A DNA stretch of 64,000 bases from Mycolicibacterium sp. MU0050. Its GTDB lineage: Bacteria; Actinomycetota; Actinomycetes; Mycobacteriales; Mycobacteriaceae. The stretch's first letter is position 1; each line of letters starts with the position of its first letter. The notes under the pieces were generated by a model. It was not told the origin of the DNA. It saw only the letters and a program-made list of their open reading frames with translations, and searched no databases. The translations under genes were made by a program, and so were the position numbers. Shown here in pieces: positions 19,143 to 28,372 of this stretch. The DNA lies in the NCBI RefSeq assembly GCF_963378085.1, contig NZ_OY726395.1:310001-374000 (forward strand), given 5' to 3'.

Positions 19143-20123
19143 CTAGCGCGGATATGCGTCTCCGGCGTGCCGGCGGGCCCGCCATGCGGAGGCCACCATG
19201 TCGGTCACCGAATGCCGCATCCGCCAGTCCAGATCGCGGGCCGCCAGGTCGCCGGCGGCGACGATGCGGGCCGGATCCCCGGGGCGGCGCTCGGCGACTT
19301 CGGGCTCGAAGTCGATGCCGGTGACCTCGCGGATGGCCGTCATGATCTCGCGCACCGAGGTCCCGGCCCCGCTGCCCAGGTTGTACACCGGCTCGACCGG
19401 CAGCCCCTCGTCGAGCCGGCGCGCGGCGGCGACGTGGGCCAGCGCCAGGTCGGTGACGTGGACGTAGTCCCGCACGCAGGTGCCGTCGGGCGTCGGGTAG
19501 TCCGCGCCGTTGATCCGCGGGGTCTGGTCGCGGTGCAGCATGTCGAACACCCGGGGAAACAGGTTGAACGGGCTGACGTCGAACAACTCGTCGCGCCCGG
19601 AGCCGACGACGTTGAAGTAGCGCAGGCTGGTGTGCCGGAAGGATCCGACGGCGACGCCCGTGTCGCGCAGCAGCCATTCGCCGATGAGCTTGCTCTCGCC
19701 GTACGGGGACTCGGGCGCGGTCGGGGTGGTCTCGTTGACAAGGTCGGTGTCCGGGGTGCCGTAGGTGGCGGCGCTGGAGGAGAAGACGAACTTGTCGATG
19801 CCGGCGGCGGTGACCGCGTCCAGCAGGGTGACCATCGCCGAGACGTTCTGCCGGTAGGTGTGCAGCGGTCGTTGCACCGATTCCCCGGCGTACTTGTAGC
19901 CGGCGATGTGGATGACGCCGGCCACCTTGTGGAACTCCAGGGTCAAGCGCAGGGTTGCTTCGTCGAGCAGGTTGGCCCGCACCAGGGGGACGTCCTCGGG
20001 GACGAATTGGGCCAGCCCGGTGGACAGGTCGTCGATCACGACGACGGGCATGTCGGCTTCGCGCAGTGCGCGCACCACATGGGAGCCGATGTAGCCGGCC
20101 CCGCCGGTCACTAGCCAGGTCAC
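19143..20123 (-). CDS. galE: UDP-glucose 4-epimerase family (GalE1-like)
   Basis: 326 residues from GTG 20123. Extended SDR: NAD-binding TGGAGYIG at residues 6-13, catalytic Ser in SSSAATYG and the Tyr/Lys pair in YGESK. It converts UDP-glucose and UDP-galactose, feeding arabinogalactan galactan in mycobacteria. 11 bp downstream of the flippase-like gene and 4 bp upstream of the GT-C-like gene, so part of the same minus-strand run. Confidence 0.92.
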   Translation of the reverse strand: MTWLVTGGAGYIGSHVVRALREADMPVVVIDDLSTGLAQFVPEDVPLVRANLLDEATLRLTLEFHKVAGVIHIAGYKYAGESVQRPLHTYRQNVSAMVTLLDAVTAAGIDKFVFSSSAATYGTPDTDLVNETTPTAPESPYGESKLIGEWLLRDTGVAVGSFRHTSLRYFNVVGSGRDELFDVSPFNLFPRVFDMLHRDQTPRINGADYPTPDGTCVRDYVHVTDLALAHVAAARRLDEGLPVEPVYNLGSGAGTSVREIMTAIREVTGIDFEPEVAERRPGDPARIVAAGDLAARDLDWRMRHSVTDMVASAWRARRHAGDAYPR

Positions 20124-20134
20124 GAGCTTCGATG

Positions 20135-21400
20135 CTACCGAGGGGCGCGGGGGCGCCCGGATGCCGCCAGCGCGTAGAGGTGCACGGCGATGCCCACCAG
20201 CGGGCCGCAGAGCAGGGCGATCACGGTGCGGGTCTCCAGCGTCAGCGGCAGCGTCAGCAGGGCCGCGGCAGCCACCGTCGCGCCCACCCAACCCAGCGAG
20301 TAGGCGCGGTGCAGCGCGGCGGCGACGGTGGCGGCGCCGGTGACGGTGAGCACCGCGATGGCCGCCGCGCCGGCGGTCAACCACGCCAACAGTGCACCGG
20401 TGGTGACGTAGTCCGCGCCGAAGCCGATCCGCAGCAGCCACGGCCCGGTGGCGGCGGCCAGCACCACCCCGACGGCCCCGACCGCCGTGACCACCGCAAT
20501 CGGTGTCAGCAGCGCCCGCAGTCGATGCTCGCGGCGGTCGACGAAATAGGCGATCAGGTTGCCCTGCATGGCCGTCAGCGGCACCAACAACGGCGCCCGG
20601 GTCAGCGTGACCGCCAGGATCACCACGCCGCCGGCCGCGCCGAGGTCGCTGGTGGTGGCCTGCAGCAGCACCGGGAAGCCCATCACCAGGATGGCGCTGG
20701 CGCCGGCCGCGGCGATCGCGTGCGAGGCACCGCGCAGAAAGCTGCGGGTGTCCTGGTGTGCCACCAGGGCCGCGGTCGCGCGCGCCGTCGGCGAGGCCGC
20801 CAGCAGCACCAGCCAGGCCATCGCGCCGGCCACGGTGGCCCACAGGAACCCGACCAGGCCCCAGCCCACCAGCACCGTCGCGGCCGCGATCACCACGCGG
20901 GTCACCGCGTCGGTCACCATCAGCGCGCCGTACTGCGACCAGTGGCCGGCCCCGGCCAGCATTCCCAGCAGGGTCGCGTGCAGGCAGAACCCCGCCAACC
21001 CGAGGGCCAGTAAAGCCACCGAGAGCCAACGGTATTCGACGAAGACCCGGGTGGACCACAGCGCGGCGGTGGCCGCGATCGCCGCGGCCGACACCACACC
21101 CACCACGGCCGCCACCCGCAGCGGGCGGGTGATTGCACCGCGCTGCGGCAGCCCGGTGCGGGCCAGCCGGATCTCGCGGGTGCTCTGCTGCAACAAACCG
21201 TTGGCCGCCCCGGTGACCAGCCCGAATGCCCCCCAGAACACGGCGAACACCGAGAACCCGGCCGGGTCCAGGTCGCTGGCCGCCAGGTACAGGACCGCGT
21301 ACCCGCACACCGCGGTCACGGCGGTCGCGGCGCCCACCCGGGCCACCCCGCTGCGGGCGATGGGTCCGGCGGGGCCGGTGGGCACCGCGGCGTCGGTCAC
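20135..21400 (-). CDS. Polysaccharide flippase-like membrane protein (Rv3630-like)
   Basis: 421 residues from GTG 21400, which overlaps the stop of the aminopeptidase-like gene (GTGA). Twelve or so hydrophobic helices with few charged residues, as in MOP/PST exporters. No signature motif allows naming a substrate. The position upstream of galE suggests export of a lipid-linked sugar or envelope glycoconjugate; translational coupling to the two genes upstream suggests it may serve the NRPS product instead. Confidence 0.75.
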   Translation of the reverse strand: MTDAAVPTGPAGPIARSGVARVGAATAVTAVCGYAVLYLAASDLDPAGFSVFAVFWGAFGLVTGAANGLLQQSTREIRLARTGLPQRGAITRPLRVAAVVGVVSAAAIAATAALWSTRVFVEYRWLSVALLALGLAGFCLHATLLGMLAGAGHWSQYGALMVTDAVTRVVIAAATVLVGWGLVGFLWATVAGAMAWLVLLAASPTARATAALVAHQDTRSFLRGASHAIAAAGASAILVMGFPVLLQATTSDLGAAGGVVILAVTLTRAPLLVPLTAMQGNLIAYFVDRREHRLRALLTPIAVVTAVGAVGVVLAAATGPWLLRIGFGADYVTTGALLAWLTAGAAAIAVLTVTGAATVAAALHRAYSLGWVGATVAAAALLTLPLTLETRTVIALLCGPLVGIAVHLYALAASGRPRAPR

Positions 21401-22755
21401 AACTCCGGCACCGCGGTCGAGTACAGCCAGGCGTCCCACAGGGGGCGTAGCGAGACATCCGAATAGTGGGCGGCCAAGCCGGTGAAATCGTCGGTGACCA
21501 CTGTGGCGTGCCGGTACCGGTCAGCCCAATCACGTAGCAGCGCAAAGAAGTTCTCGTCACCGATCACGCCGCGCAGTGCGTGCAGCGTCAGGGCGCCGCG
21601 CTTGTAGACCCGGTCGTCGAACATGTCCTTGGGTCCCGGGTCGGCCAGCAGCAGATCCTGCGGGGAATCGGCCAGCTTGGCGTGATAATGCTCGGCCCAC
21701 TCCTGGGTGCTGCGCCCGCCGCCGTGCGGTGACCACAGCCATTCGGCGTAACAGGCGAACCCCTCGTGCAGCCAGATGTCGCGCCAGCGCCGCACCGTCA
21801 CGCTGTTGCCGAACCACTGGTGGGCCAGCTCATGGGCGACCAGTCGCTCCGAACGCCCGGACCCGTCGCAATGGTTGGCCCCGAAGATCGAGATGCCCTG
21901 CGCTTCCAGCGGTATCTCCAGATCGTCGTCGGTGACCACCACGGTGTAGCCGCCGGCCAGCGGGTACGGGCCGAACAGCTGCTCGAACAGCTTCATCATC
22001 TCCGGCTGCTTGGCGAAGTCGGCGTCGAAGTCGGATTTCAACGACTCCGGCAGGATCGCCCGCATGGGCACCGGGGACTTCGCGAGCTGATGGCCGGTGT
22101 ACTCGCCGATCTGCAGGGTCACCAGATACGACGACGTCGGCTCGGGCAGTTCGTAGGTCCAGGTGGTCATCCCGGCGCGCACCCGTCGGGAGAGCAACTC
22201 GCCGTTGGCAACCGCGTGGTAGGGGCTGTCGGTGCTGATCTGGATCCGGTAGCTCGCCTTGGAGCTGGGGTGGTCGTCGCAGGGGTACCAGGACATCGCG
22301 CCGTTGGGCTGGCCGGCCACCAGCGCACCGTTGGTGAGCTCCTCGAAACCCACTTCGCCCCAGAGGGTTCGGATCGGGCGCGGATTTCCGGCGTAGCGGA
22401 CCACGATGTTCAGCGCGGCCCCGGCGGCCACGGAGGACGCCAGGGCGATGTTGAGCTTGCCGCGCGCGCGGGTGAACGACTGCGGGCGCCGGCCGTTCAC
22501 GGTGACCTTCGAGACGGCCAGCGCATCGGAGAGATCGAGCGAAAAGGACTGCAGCGCAGCGAGGGTGGCCGCGGTGATGGTCGCGGTCCCGGTCAGCCTG
22601 TTGGCCGCCACCTTGTACTCGAGGTCGAGTTCGTACCGCGAGACCCGGTAGCCGAAGTTGCCGGTGCCGGGCACATAAGGGTCGATCACCGGCGGTTTGG
22701 CCGGGGCCTTCTTACGGACGCCGCCGCCCCCGTCGCCGTTGCGGGGCTTCCTCAC
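21397..22755 (-). CDS. M1-family aminopeptidase-like zinc metallopeptidase
   Basis: 452 residues from GTG 22755, overlapping the NRPS stop (GTGA). It has the M1 N-terminal beta domain and then the catalytic domain with the zinc site HELAHQ and the downstream Glu in WLHEGFACYAEW. The usual GAMEN exopeptidase motif is replaced by PLEAQGISIFG. It is short for M1 enzymes (usually 600-900) because the helical C-terminal domain is missing. A basic Lys/Arg/Gly-rich N-terminus precedes the fold and no signal peptide is evident. Tight coupling to the NRPS suggests processing or hydrolysis of its peptide product. Confidence 0.88.
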   Translation of the reverse strand: MRKPRNGDGGGGVRKKAPAKPPVIDPYVPGTGNFGYRVSRYELDLEYKVAANRLTGTATITAATLAALQSFSLDLSDALAVSKVTVNGRRPQSFTRARGKLNIALASSVAAGAALNIVVRYAGNPRPIRTLWGEVGFEELTNGALVAGQPNGAMSWYPCDDHPSSKASYRIQISTDSPYHAVANGELLSRRVRAGMTTWTYELPEPTSSYLVTLQIGEYTGHQLAKSPVPMRAILPESLKSDFDADFAKQPEMMKLFEQLFGPYPLAGGYTVVVTDDDLEIPLEAQGISIFGANHCDGSGRSERLVAHELAHQWFGNSVTVRRWRDIWLHEGFACYAEWLWSPHGGGRSTQEWAEHYHAKLADSPQDLLLADPGPKDMFDDRVYKRGALTLHALRGVIGDENFFALLRDWADRYRHATVVTDDFTGLAAHYSDVSLRPLWDAWLYSTAVPEL

Positions 22756-25700
22756 GAGCGCCGGCCCTTCTTGCGTGCAACTCCCCACGGCGCAATCGGA
22801 TTACCCTGCCACCGAGTCGACGGCGGAACCTCGTCGCCGCGCATGACCAGCGACGCGGGGCCCACGGTGGCACCCGCGCCCACCCGGGCCGCGGGCAACG
22901 CGACACAGTGGGTGCCCAGCGTGGCGCCGTCCTCCAGGACCACGGTGTCCATCCGCATGATCCGGTCGTGGAACAGGTGGGTCTGCACCACACAACCGCG
23001 GTTGACCGTGCTGCCGCGCTCCAGGGTCACCAGATCCGCCTCGGGCAGCCAGTAGGTTTCGCACCACACGCCGCGGCCGATGTCCGCGCCCAGCCCACGC
23101 AGCCAGATGTTCATCACCGGAGTGCCGCTGGCGGCGCGGGCGAACCACGGCGCGGCGACGGTCTCGACAAAGGTGTCGGACACCTCGTTGCGCCACACGA
23201 ACGACGACCACAGCGGATACTCGACCGCGCGGATGCGGCCCACCACAACCCATTTCGCGATCACGGAGATGGTGCCGGCCGCGGCCCCGGCAACCAGCAA
23301 CACCACGCCGCCGGCCAGCGCCGCCCCGCCCCAGCCGAACCGCAGCGCCAGCTCCTGCAACGCGCCGAGGACCGCCACACCGATCGCGAACGTGACCATC
23401 ACCGGAATCAGGCGGCAGGTCTCGACGACGCCGCGCATGATCCTCAGCCCCATGCTCGGCTCGAAGGTGCGCAGCGTGTCGGACTCGTCGGGCCGTCGGC
23501 GCAACCGGATGGGCGGGCTGCCCAGCCACGACGAGCCGCGCTTGGCCTTGTGGGGTGTCGCCGACAGGACCGCCACCAGCCCGTCGTCGGGAACCCGGCG
23601 GCCGGGCTGGGTGATTCCGGAGTTGCCGAGGAACGCGCGCTTGCCGACCTTCGCCGGGGCCACGTGGATCCAGCCGCCGCCGAGTTCGTAGCTGGCCACC
23701 ATGGTGTCGTCGGCCAGGAAGGCGCCGTCGGCGACCTCGGTGAACTTCGGGGTGAGCAGGACCGTCGAGATCTCGGTGTTCTTGCCGATCCTGGCACCCA
23801 GCAGGCGCAGCCACCCCGGCGTCAGCAGGCTCGCATACACCGGGAACAGGTAGGTGCGGGCGCCGTCCATCAGCCGTTCCGTGGCCCATAACTGCCAGCC
23901 GATCCGGCTGCGCACCGGGTGATAGCCCTCGCGCAGACCGACCGCCAGGATCCGCACCAGCGCCACGGTCAGGGCCGCGTAGATCAGCAGCGCGACCAGG
24001 GTGGCCACCGGAACCCAGAGCAGCGCGGGCAGCACCGCGTCGGCCACCGTCGCCGTATCCCGCACCGCATACCCGATCACGGCCAGCCCGCCGGCCAGCG
24101 CGGCCAGCGGCAGCGCCCCCAACACCAGCGAGGTCAGGCCGTAGACCAGCACCCACAGCGGGGCCCGCGGCGGCCGGTGGTCCGGCCACGGGTGGCGGAC
24201 CCGGCCGGACTTCACCGCCGGCGAACCCTTCCAGAACTGCTTGTTCTTGACCTTGCCGATCACCCCGGAGCCCGCGGCCACGTCGGCGTTCTTGCCGACC
24301 ACCGCGCCGGGCAACAGCGTGGTGCGCGCGCCCACGGTGGCGTCGTTGCCGATCGTGATGGGGCCCACATGGAAGACATCGCCGTCGATCCAGTGGCCGG
24401 ACAGGTCGACCTCCGGTTCGATGGAGCTGCGATGCCCCAGCGTCAACATGCCCGTCACCGGCGGCGCGGAGTGCAGATCCACGCCCTTGCCGACCTTGTT
24501 GCCCAGCGCGCGGGCGTAGTAGACCAGCCACGGCGCCCCGGCCAGGTTCTCCGCGCCGCTGGCCTCCGAGAGGCGTTCGGCCAGCCACACCCGCAGGTGC
24601 TCGGGCCCGCCGCGGCGGTAGCTACCCGGCTGCAGGTTCGACAACAGCGCCTGGGCGCCCACCACCGCGATGCCCATCCGGCCCAGCGGCGTGACGAACA
24701 CCAGGAACGCCGCGAGGACCCACCACCAGTTCAGCGGCACCAGCCACGGCGGCGGCTGCGGCAACACCGCGGCCGCCACGTTGTTCGCCAGGGCCAGCCA
24801 CGTCACCCACTGCGCGGCGGCCAGCGTGGCCAGCGGCAGCGACAACAGCACCTGGGCGAACTGGGTGCCCACCGATGTCGGCGCGACGCGGCGGGGCTCG
24901 ACCTGTACCGGCGGGTCCAGCTCGTCGAGGTAGCCGGCCAGCGAACCCAGCCGCGGATGGTCGTAGAGCTGCGCGACGGTCAGCTGCGGATAGCGCTCGC
25001 GCAGCGCGACCACCAGCTGGGCCGCGGCCAACGACCCACCGCCCAGGGCGAAGAAGTCGGCCTCGGGGCCGTCGATCGGCGCGCCCAGCACGTCGCGCCA
25101 CAGGCCGGCCAGCCAGCCCATGGTGCCCGCCAGCTCGGCGTCCTCGGGCGCACCGATGTCCGGGGGTGGCCACGGCAGCGCGTCGCGGTCGACCTTGCCG
25201 GAGGTGCGGGTGGGCAGCTCGTCGACCAGGACCAGCCGCGGCACCAGCGCGGCCGGCAGCGTCGCGGCCAGCGCGGCGCGGGCCGCCTTGAGGTCGAAGT
25301 CGGCATCCGCGCTGGCGACATAACCCACCAGCAGCGGGGTGCCGCCCGCGGTCTTGCGGACCGCGGCGGCGCCCCCGGACACCCCGGGCAGGTTGACCAG
25401 CGCGGTGTCGACCTCGCCGAGCTCGATCCGCCGGCCGCCCACCTTCACCTGATCGTCGGCGCGGCCCTGGAAGTACAGCCCGTCGGGTTCCAAGCGGACC
25501 AGGTCGCCGCTGCGGTAGGCGCGCTTCCAGGCTCCGGCGGGCTCCAGGTGGGGCATGGGCGCGTACTTCTCGGCGTCCTTCTCCGGGTCGAGGTACCGGG
25601 CTAGGCCCACGCCGCCGATCACCAGTTCCCCGGTCTCGCCGTAGCCGACCTGGCGGCCGTCCTTGTCGACGACGGCCAGGTCCCAGCCGGGCAGCGGCAA

Positions 25701-26654
25701 GCCGATGCTGACCGGGCCCGTGCCGTCGAGCTCGGCCAGGCAGGCCACCACGGTGGCCTCGGTGGGGCCGTAGGTGTTCCACACCTCGCGGCCCTCGACC
25801 GCCAGGCGTTCGACGAGTTCCGGGGGGCAGGCCTCGCCGCCGAAGATCAACAACCGGACCTGCTCGAGGGCCTCGGCGGGCCACAGCGCCGCCAGTGTCG
25901 GGACCGTGGAGACCACCGAGATGTCCCGGGACACCAGCCATGGGCCCAGGTCCATGCCGCTGCGCACCAGCGAGCGGGGCGCGGGCACCAGGCAGGCGCC
26001 GTGCCGCCACGCCAGCCACATCTCCTCGCAGGACGCGTCAAAGGCCACCGACAACCCGGCCAACACCCGGTCACCGGGCCCGATCGGGTTGTCCCGCAGG
26101 AACATCTGCGCCTCGGCGTCGACGAACGCCGCCGCGTTGCGGTGGGTGACGGCGACGCCCTTGGGGGTGCCGGTCGAACCCGAGGTGAAGATGATCCAGG
26201 CGTCGTCGCGGCCCAGCGGCGCCCCCGCGCGCCAGCCGCGCGACGATCCCGGTCCGCGGACCAGCCGGGCCTCGGTGATGACGGCGACCACCTGCGCCTC
26301 GTTGAAGACGAGGTCGGCGCGCTCGTCGGGATCGTCGGCGTCGACGGGCACGTAGGCGGCCCCGGTCGCCAACGTCGACAGGATCGCGACGTAGAGCGCG
26401 TAGCTGCCCGACGGCATCCGGATGCCGATGCGGTCGCCTCGGCCGATGCCGCGCGCCGCGAGCCAGGCGACGCTGTCCTCGATGTCGGCGATTAGCTCGC
26501 TGTAGGTCAGCTGGACCGTGCCGTCGTCGATGGCCGCGGCGTCCGGATGACGCGCCGCGGTGTCGTAGAGAATGTCGATCAGGGTGCGCGGAGCGGGTGC
26601 TTGCTCCGACAGCAGGTACTGAGCGGGAATCTCGTGGTTCGGTTCCGCTGCCAC
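22752..26654 (-). CDS. Pls/PosA-type NRPS-like protein: A-PCP plus membrane beta-helix terminal domain
   Basis: 1300 residues from GTG 26654. Residues ~25-500 are an adenylation domain: A3 FTSGSTGTPKG, A5 NTYGPTEAT, A7 YRSGDLVR, A8 GRADDQVKVGGRRIE, and A10 RTSGKVDRDAL with the catalytic Lys. A carrier domain follows (DFFALGGGSLAAA, with the phosphopantetheine Ser). No condensation or thioesterase domain is present. The remaining ~700 residues contain about six membrane helices and three blocks of left-handed beta-helix hexapeptides, as in the terminal region of epsilon-poly-lysine synthetase (Pls) and PosA-like proteins. It probably makes a homopolymer or amino-acyl amide at the membrane. The amino acid used cannot be read with confidence. 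Confidence 0.9.
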   Translation of the reverse strand: MAAEPNHEIPAQYLLSEQAPAPRTLIDILYDTAARHPDAAAIDDGTVQLTYSELIADIEDSVAWLAARGIGRGDRIGIRMPSGSYALYVAILSTLATGAAYVPVDADDPDERADLVFNEAQVVAVITEARLVRGPGSSRGWRAGAPLGRDDAWIIFTSGSTGTPKGVAVTHRNAAAFVDAEAQMFLRDNPIGPGDRVLAGLSVAFDASCEEMWLAWRHGACLVPAPRSLVRSGMDLGPWLVSRDISVVSTVPTLAALWPAEALEQVRLLIFGGEACPPELVERLAVEGREVWNTYGPTEATVVACLAELDGTGPVSIGLPLPGWDLAVVDKDGRQVGYGETGELVIGGVGLARYLDPEKDAEKYAPMPHLEPAGAWKRAYRSGDLVRLEPDGLYFQGRADDQVKVGGRRIELGEVDTALVNLPGVSGGAAAVRKTAGGTPLLVGYVASADADFDLKAARAALAATLPAALVPRLVLVDELPTRTSGKVDRDALPWPPPDIGAPEDAELAGTMGWLAGLWRDVLGAPIDGPEADFFALGGGSLAAAQLVVALRERYPQLTVAQLYDHPRLGSLAGYLDELDPPVQVEPRRVAPTSVGTQFAQVLLSLPLATLAAAQWVTWLALANNVAAAVLPQPPPWLVPLNWWWVLAAFLVFVTPLGRMGIAVVGAQALLSNLQPGSYRRGGPEHLRVWLAERLSEASGAENLAGAPWLVYYARALGNKVGKGVDLHSAPPVTGMLTLGHRSSIEPEVDLSGHWIDGDVFHVGPITIGNDATVGARTTLLPGAVVGKNADVAAGSGVIGKVKNKQFWKGSPAVKSGRVRHPWPDHRPPRAPLWVLVYGLTSLVLGALPLAALAGGLAVIGYAVRDTATVADAVLPALLWVPVATLVALLIYAALTVALVRILAVGLREGYHPVRSRIGWQLWATERLMDGARTYLFPVYASLLTPGWLRLLGARIGKNTEISTVLLTPKFTEVADGAFLADDTMVASYELGGGWIHVAPAKVGKRAFLGNSGITQPGRRVPDDGLVAVLSATPHKAKRGSSWLGSPPIRLRRRPDESDTLRTFEPSMGLRIMRGVVETCRLIPVMVTFAIGVAVLGALQELALRFGWGGAALAGGVVLLVAGAAAGTISVIAKWVVVGRIRAVEYPLWSSFVWRNEVSDTFVETVAAPWFARAASGTPVMNIWLRGLGADIGRGVWCETYWLPEADLVTLERGSTVNRGCVVQTHLFHDRIMRMDTVVLEDGATLGTHCVALPAARVGAGATVGPASLVMRGDEVPPSTRWQGNPIAPWGVARKKGRRS

Positions 26655-26756
26655 AGGTCGAAGATACTAAGCCGCCAACATGTCTGCGGGACGGCGGCTA
26701 CCGGGCGATTCGGGGTCGGCGTCGCGCCTCTGACCGTTAACTGACAGACTGTCCGG

Positions 26757-26862
26757 CAGAGGGGAGTACTCCTTCGCCGCGGAGTCGTCATCACGTCGAC
26801 CGTCATCGGACGACCGGCGCCGTGGGCCGCTGTGACGACCTGAGCGGCGGAAGAGACCTCTG
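26757..26862 (+). promoter_or_regulatory. yybP-ykoY (Mn2+-sensing) riboswitch
   Basis: Closing stem CAGAGG (26757-26762) pairs with CCTCTG (26857-26862). Inside are the conserved elements of RF00080: GGGGAGTA at 26761-26768 immediately after the stem, a CGTCATCACG-containing arm, and CTGAGCGGCGGAAGAGACC near the 3' end (L3-type loop next to P1). It lies in the leader of a TerC-family gene, the usual partner. In the family, Mn2+ binding favours expression of exporters. Confidence 0.88.
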
Positions 26863-26888
26863 GTGCTTTGACGACCGGAGGAATTGCA

Positions 26889-27863
26889 TTGAACGTCACG
26901 CAGACCGAATGGATCATCACCCTCGCGGTGACGATCGCGATCCTGCTCTTCGACGTCATCTACATCGCGCGCAAGCCGCACGAACCCACCATGCGGGAAT
27001 GCGGCATCGCGTTGTCGTTCTACGTGGGACTGGCCGTCGCCTTCGGCGTCTGGACCTGGAACTTCCACGGCCAGCAGTACGGGCTGGAGTTCTTCGCGGG
27101 CTGGCTCACCGAGTACAGCCTGTCGGTGGACAACCTGTTCATCTTCATCATCATCATGGCCAGCTTCAAGGTGCCGAAGAAGTTCCAGCAGCAGGCGCTG
27201 ATGGTCGGCATCATCCTGGCGTTGATCTTCCGCGGCATCTTCATCGCGCTCGGCGCCGTGGCCATCGAGCGGTTCTCCTGGATCTTCTACGCGTTCGGCG
27301 CGTTCCTGGTGTACACCGCGGTCAAGTTGGTCCGCGACACCGACCACGACGACGACGGCGAGAACCGCATCGTCGGGTTTGCTCGCAGTCACCTGAACTT
27401 CACCGACAAGTGGGACGGGCTCAAACTCTGGCTCAAGGACGGCGCCGGCAAGCGGTTGATGACCCCGATGTTCCTCGTGATCATCGCGCTGGGCACCACC
27501 GACCTGATGTTCGCGTTGGATTCCATCCCGGCCATCTACGGCCTGACCCGCGAGCCCTACATCGTGTTCACCGCCAACGTGTTCGCCCTGATGGGGCTGC
27601 GGCAGCTGTACTTCCTGCTCGGCGACATGCTCAACCGGCTGGTGTACCTGTCTCAGGGGTTGGCGTTCATCCTGTTCTTCATCGGCGTGAAGCTGTTCCT
27701 GCACGCGCTGCACGAGAACGAGCTGCCGTTCATCAACGGCGGCGAGAACGTGGCGGTCCCGGAGATTCCCACGCTGTGGAGCCTGGGCGTGATCATCCTG
27801 ACGCTGTTCATCACGATGATCGCCAGCCTGATCAAGACCAGGATGATGGCGCGGGAGCGCTGA
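26889..27863 (+). CDS. TerC-family membrane protein, probable Mn2+ exporter
   Basis: 324 residues from TTG 26889, chosen because GGAGG (26877-26881) lies 7 nt upstream; an ATG at 26868 precedes that site. About eight to nine membrane helices with the TerC motifs EYSLSVDNLFIF and DLMFALDSIPA, whose acidic residues bind metal. A loop with DHDDDGE lies between helices. TerC/Alx/MeeF proteins export manganese, in part to load secreted enzymes. Riboswitch control upstream supports manganese as the ligand. Confidence 0.92.
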   Translation: MNVTQTEWIITLAVTIAILLFDVIYIARKPHEPTMRECGIALSFYVGLAVAFGVWTWNFHGQQYGLEFFAGWLTEYSLSVDNLFIFIIIMASFKVPKKFQQQALMVGIILALIFRGIFIALGAVAIERFSWIFYAFGAFLVYTAVKLVRDTDHDDDGENRIVGFARSHLNFTDKWDGLKLWLKDGAGKRLMTPMFLVIIALGTTDLMFALDSIPAIYGLTREPYIVFTANVFALMGLRQLYFLLGDMLNRLVYLSQGLAFILFFIGVKLFLHALHENELPFINGGENVAVPEIPTLWSLGVIILTLFITMIASLIKTRMMARER

Positions 27864-27922
27864 TTGGATTCCCGCTGAGCGCAACCGGCGACAGGGCGGG
27901 CCGGGCTTCCTAGCGTGAGGTC

Positions 27923-28357
27923 ATGTCTAACCTGCGAGTCTTCATCGACGCGGCCGACGGCGACGCCGGCGACTGGACGGAACTGACCGACGGCGCCGAC
28001 CCCGCGGTGCGGCTGGCCGCCCGCGACCTGCAGCATGCGCAGCGCGCCGGCGACCGGTTGCGCGCCGACACCGGCGCGGCGGTGGTGCTGGACCTGACCG
28101 TGCTCGTCGCCGAGGACCGCAGGGCGGCGCGGCGGCTGTTGGCGGCGGCGCAGCCGGCGGGGGACGCCGTGCACTACGTCGGCACGGTCGAGGGCCTCGC
28201 CGGGTTGGTCGACGACATCTACACCCTCGGGGTGGCCGACGGGGTCACCTTGATCCCCGCGTCCGGGCAGCAGGACGTCCGGGCGGTGGGGGAGCAGACG
28301 CTGCGGCGGCTGCGGTCTCGCGGACACACCGGCGGTCCGGTGCGCGCCCTGGTCTGA
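27923..28357 (+). CDS. Small protein resembling the C-terminal end of LLM flavin monooxygenases
   Basis: 144 residues from ATG 27923. The second half (YVGTVEGLAGLVDDIYTLGVADGVTLIP) resembles the C-terminal substrate-specificity region of luciferase-like (LLM/NtaA-type) flavin enzymes, which reads VGTPEEVA...GAADGFNL. The complete barrel is absent, so it cannot be an active monooxygenase on its own. It may be a decayed or free-standing regulatory remnant. 59 bp after terC and convergent with the reductase gene. Confidence 0.6.
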   Translation: MSNLRVFIDAADGDAGDWTELTDGADPAVRLAARDLQHAQRAGDRLRADTGAAVVLDLTVLVAEDRRAARRLLAAAQPAGDAVHYVGTVEGLAGLVDDIYTLGVADGVTLIPASGQQDVRAVGEQTLRRLRSRGHTGGPVRALV

Positions 28358-28372
28358 GGACCGGCCGCCGGC

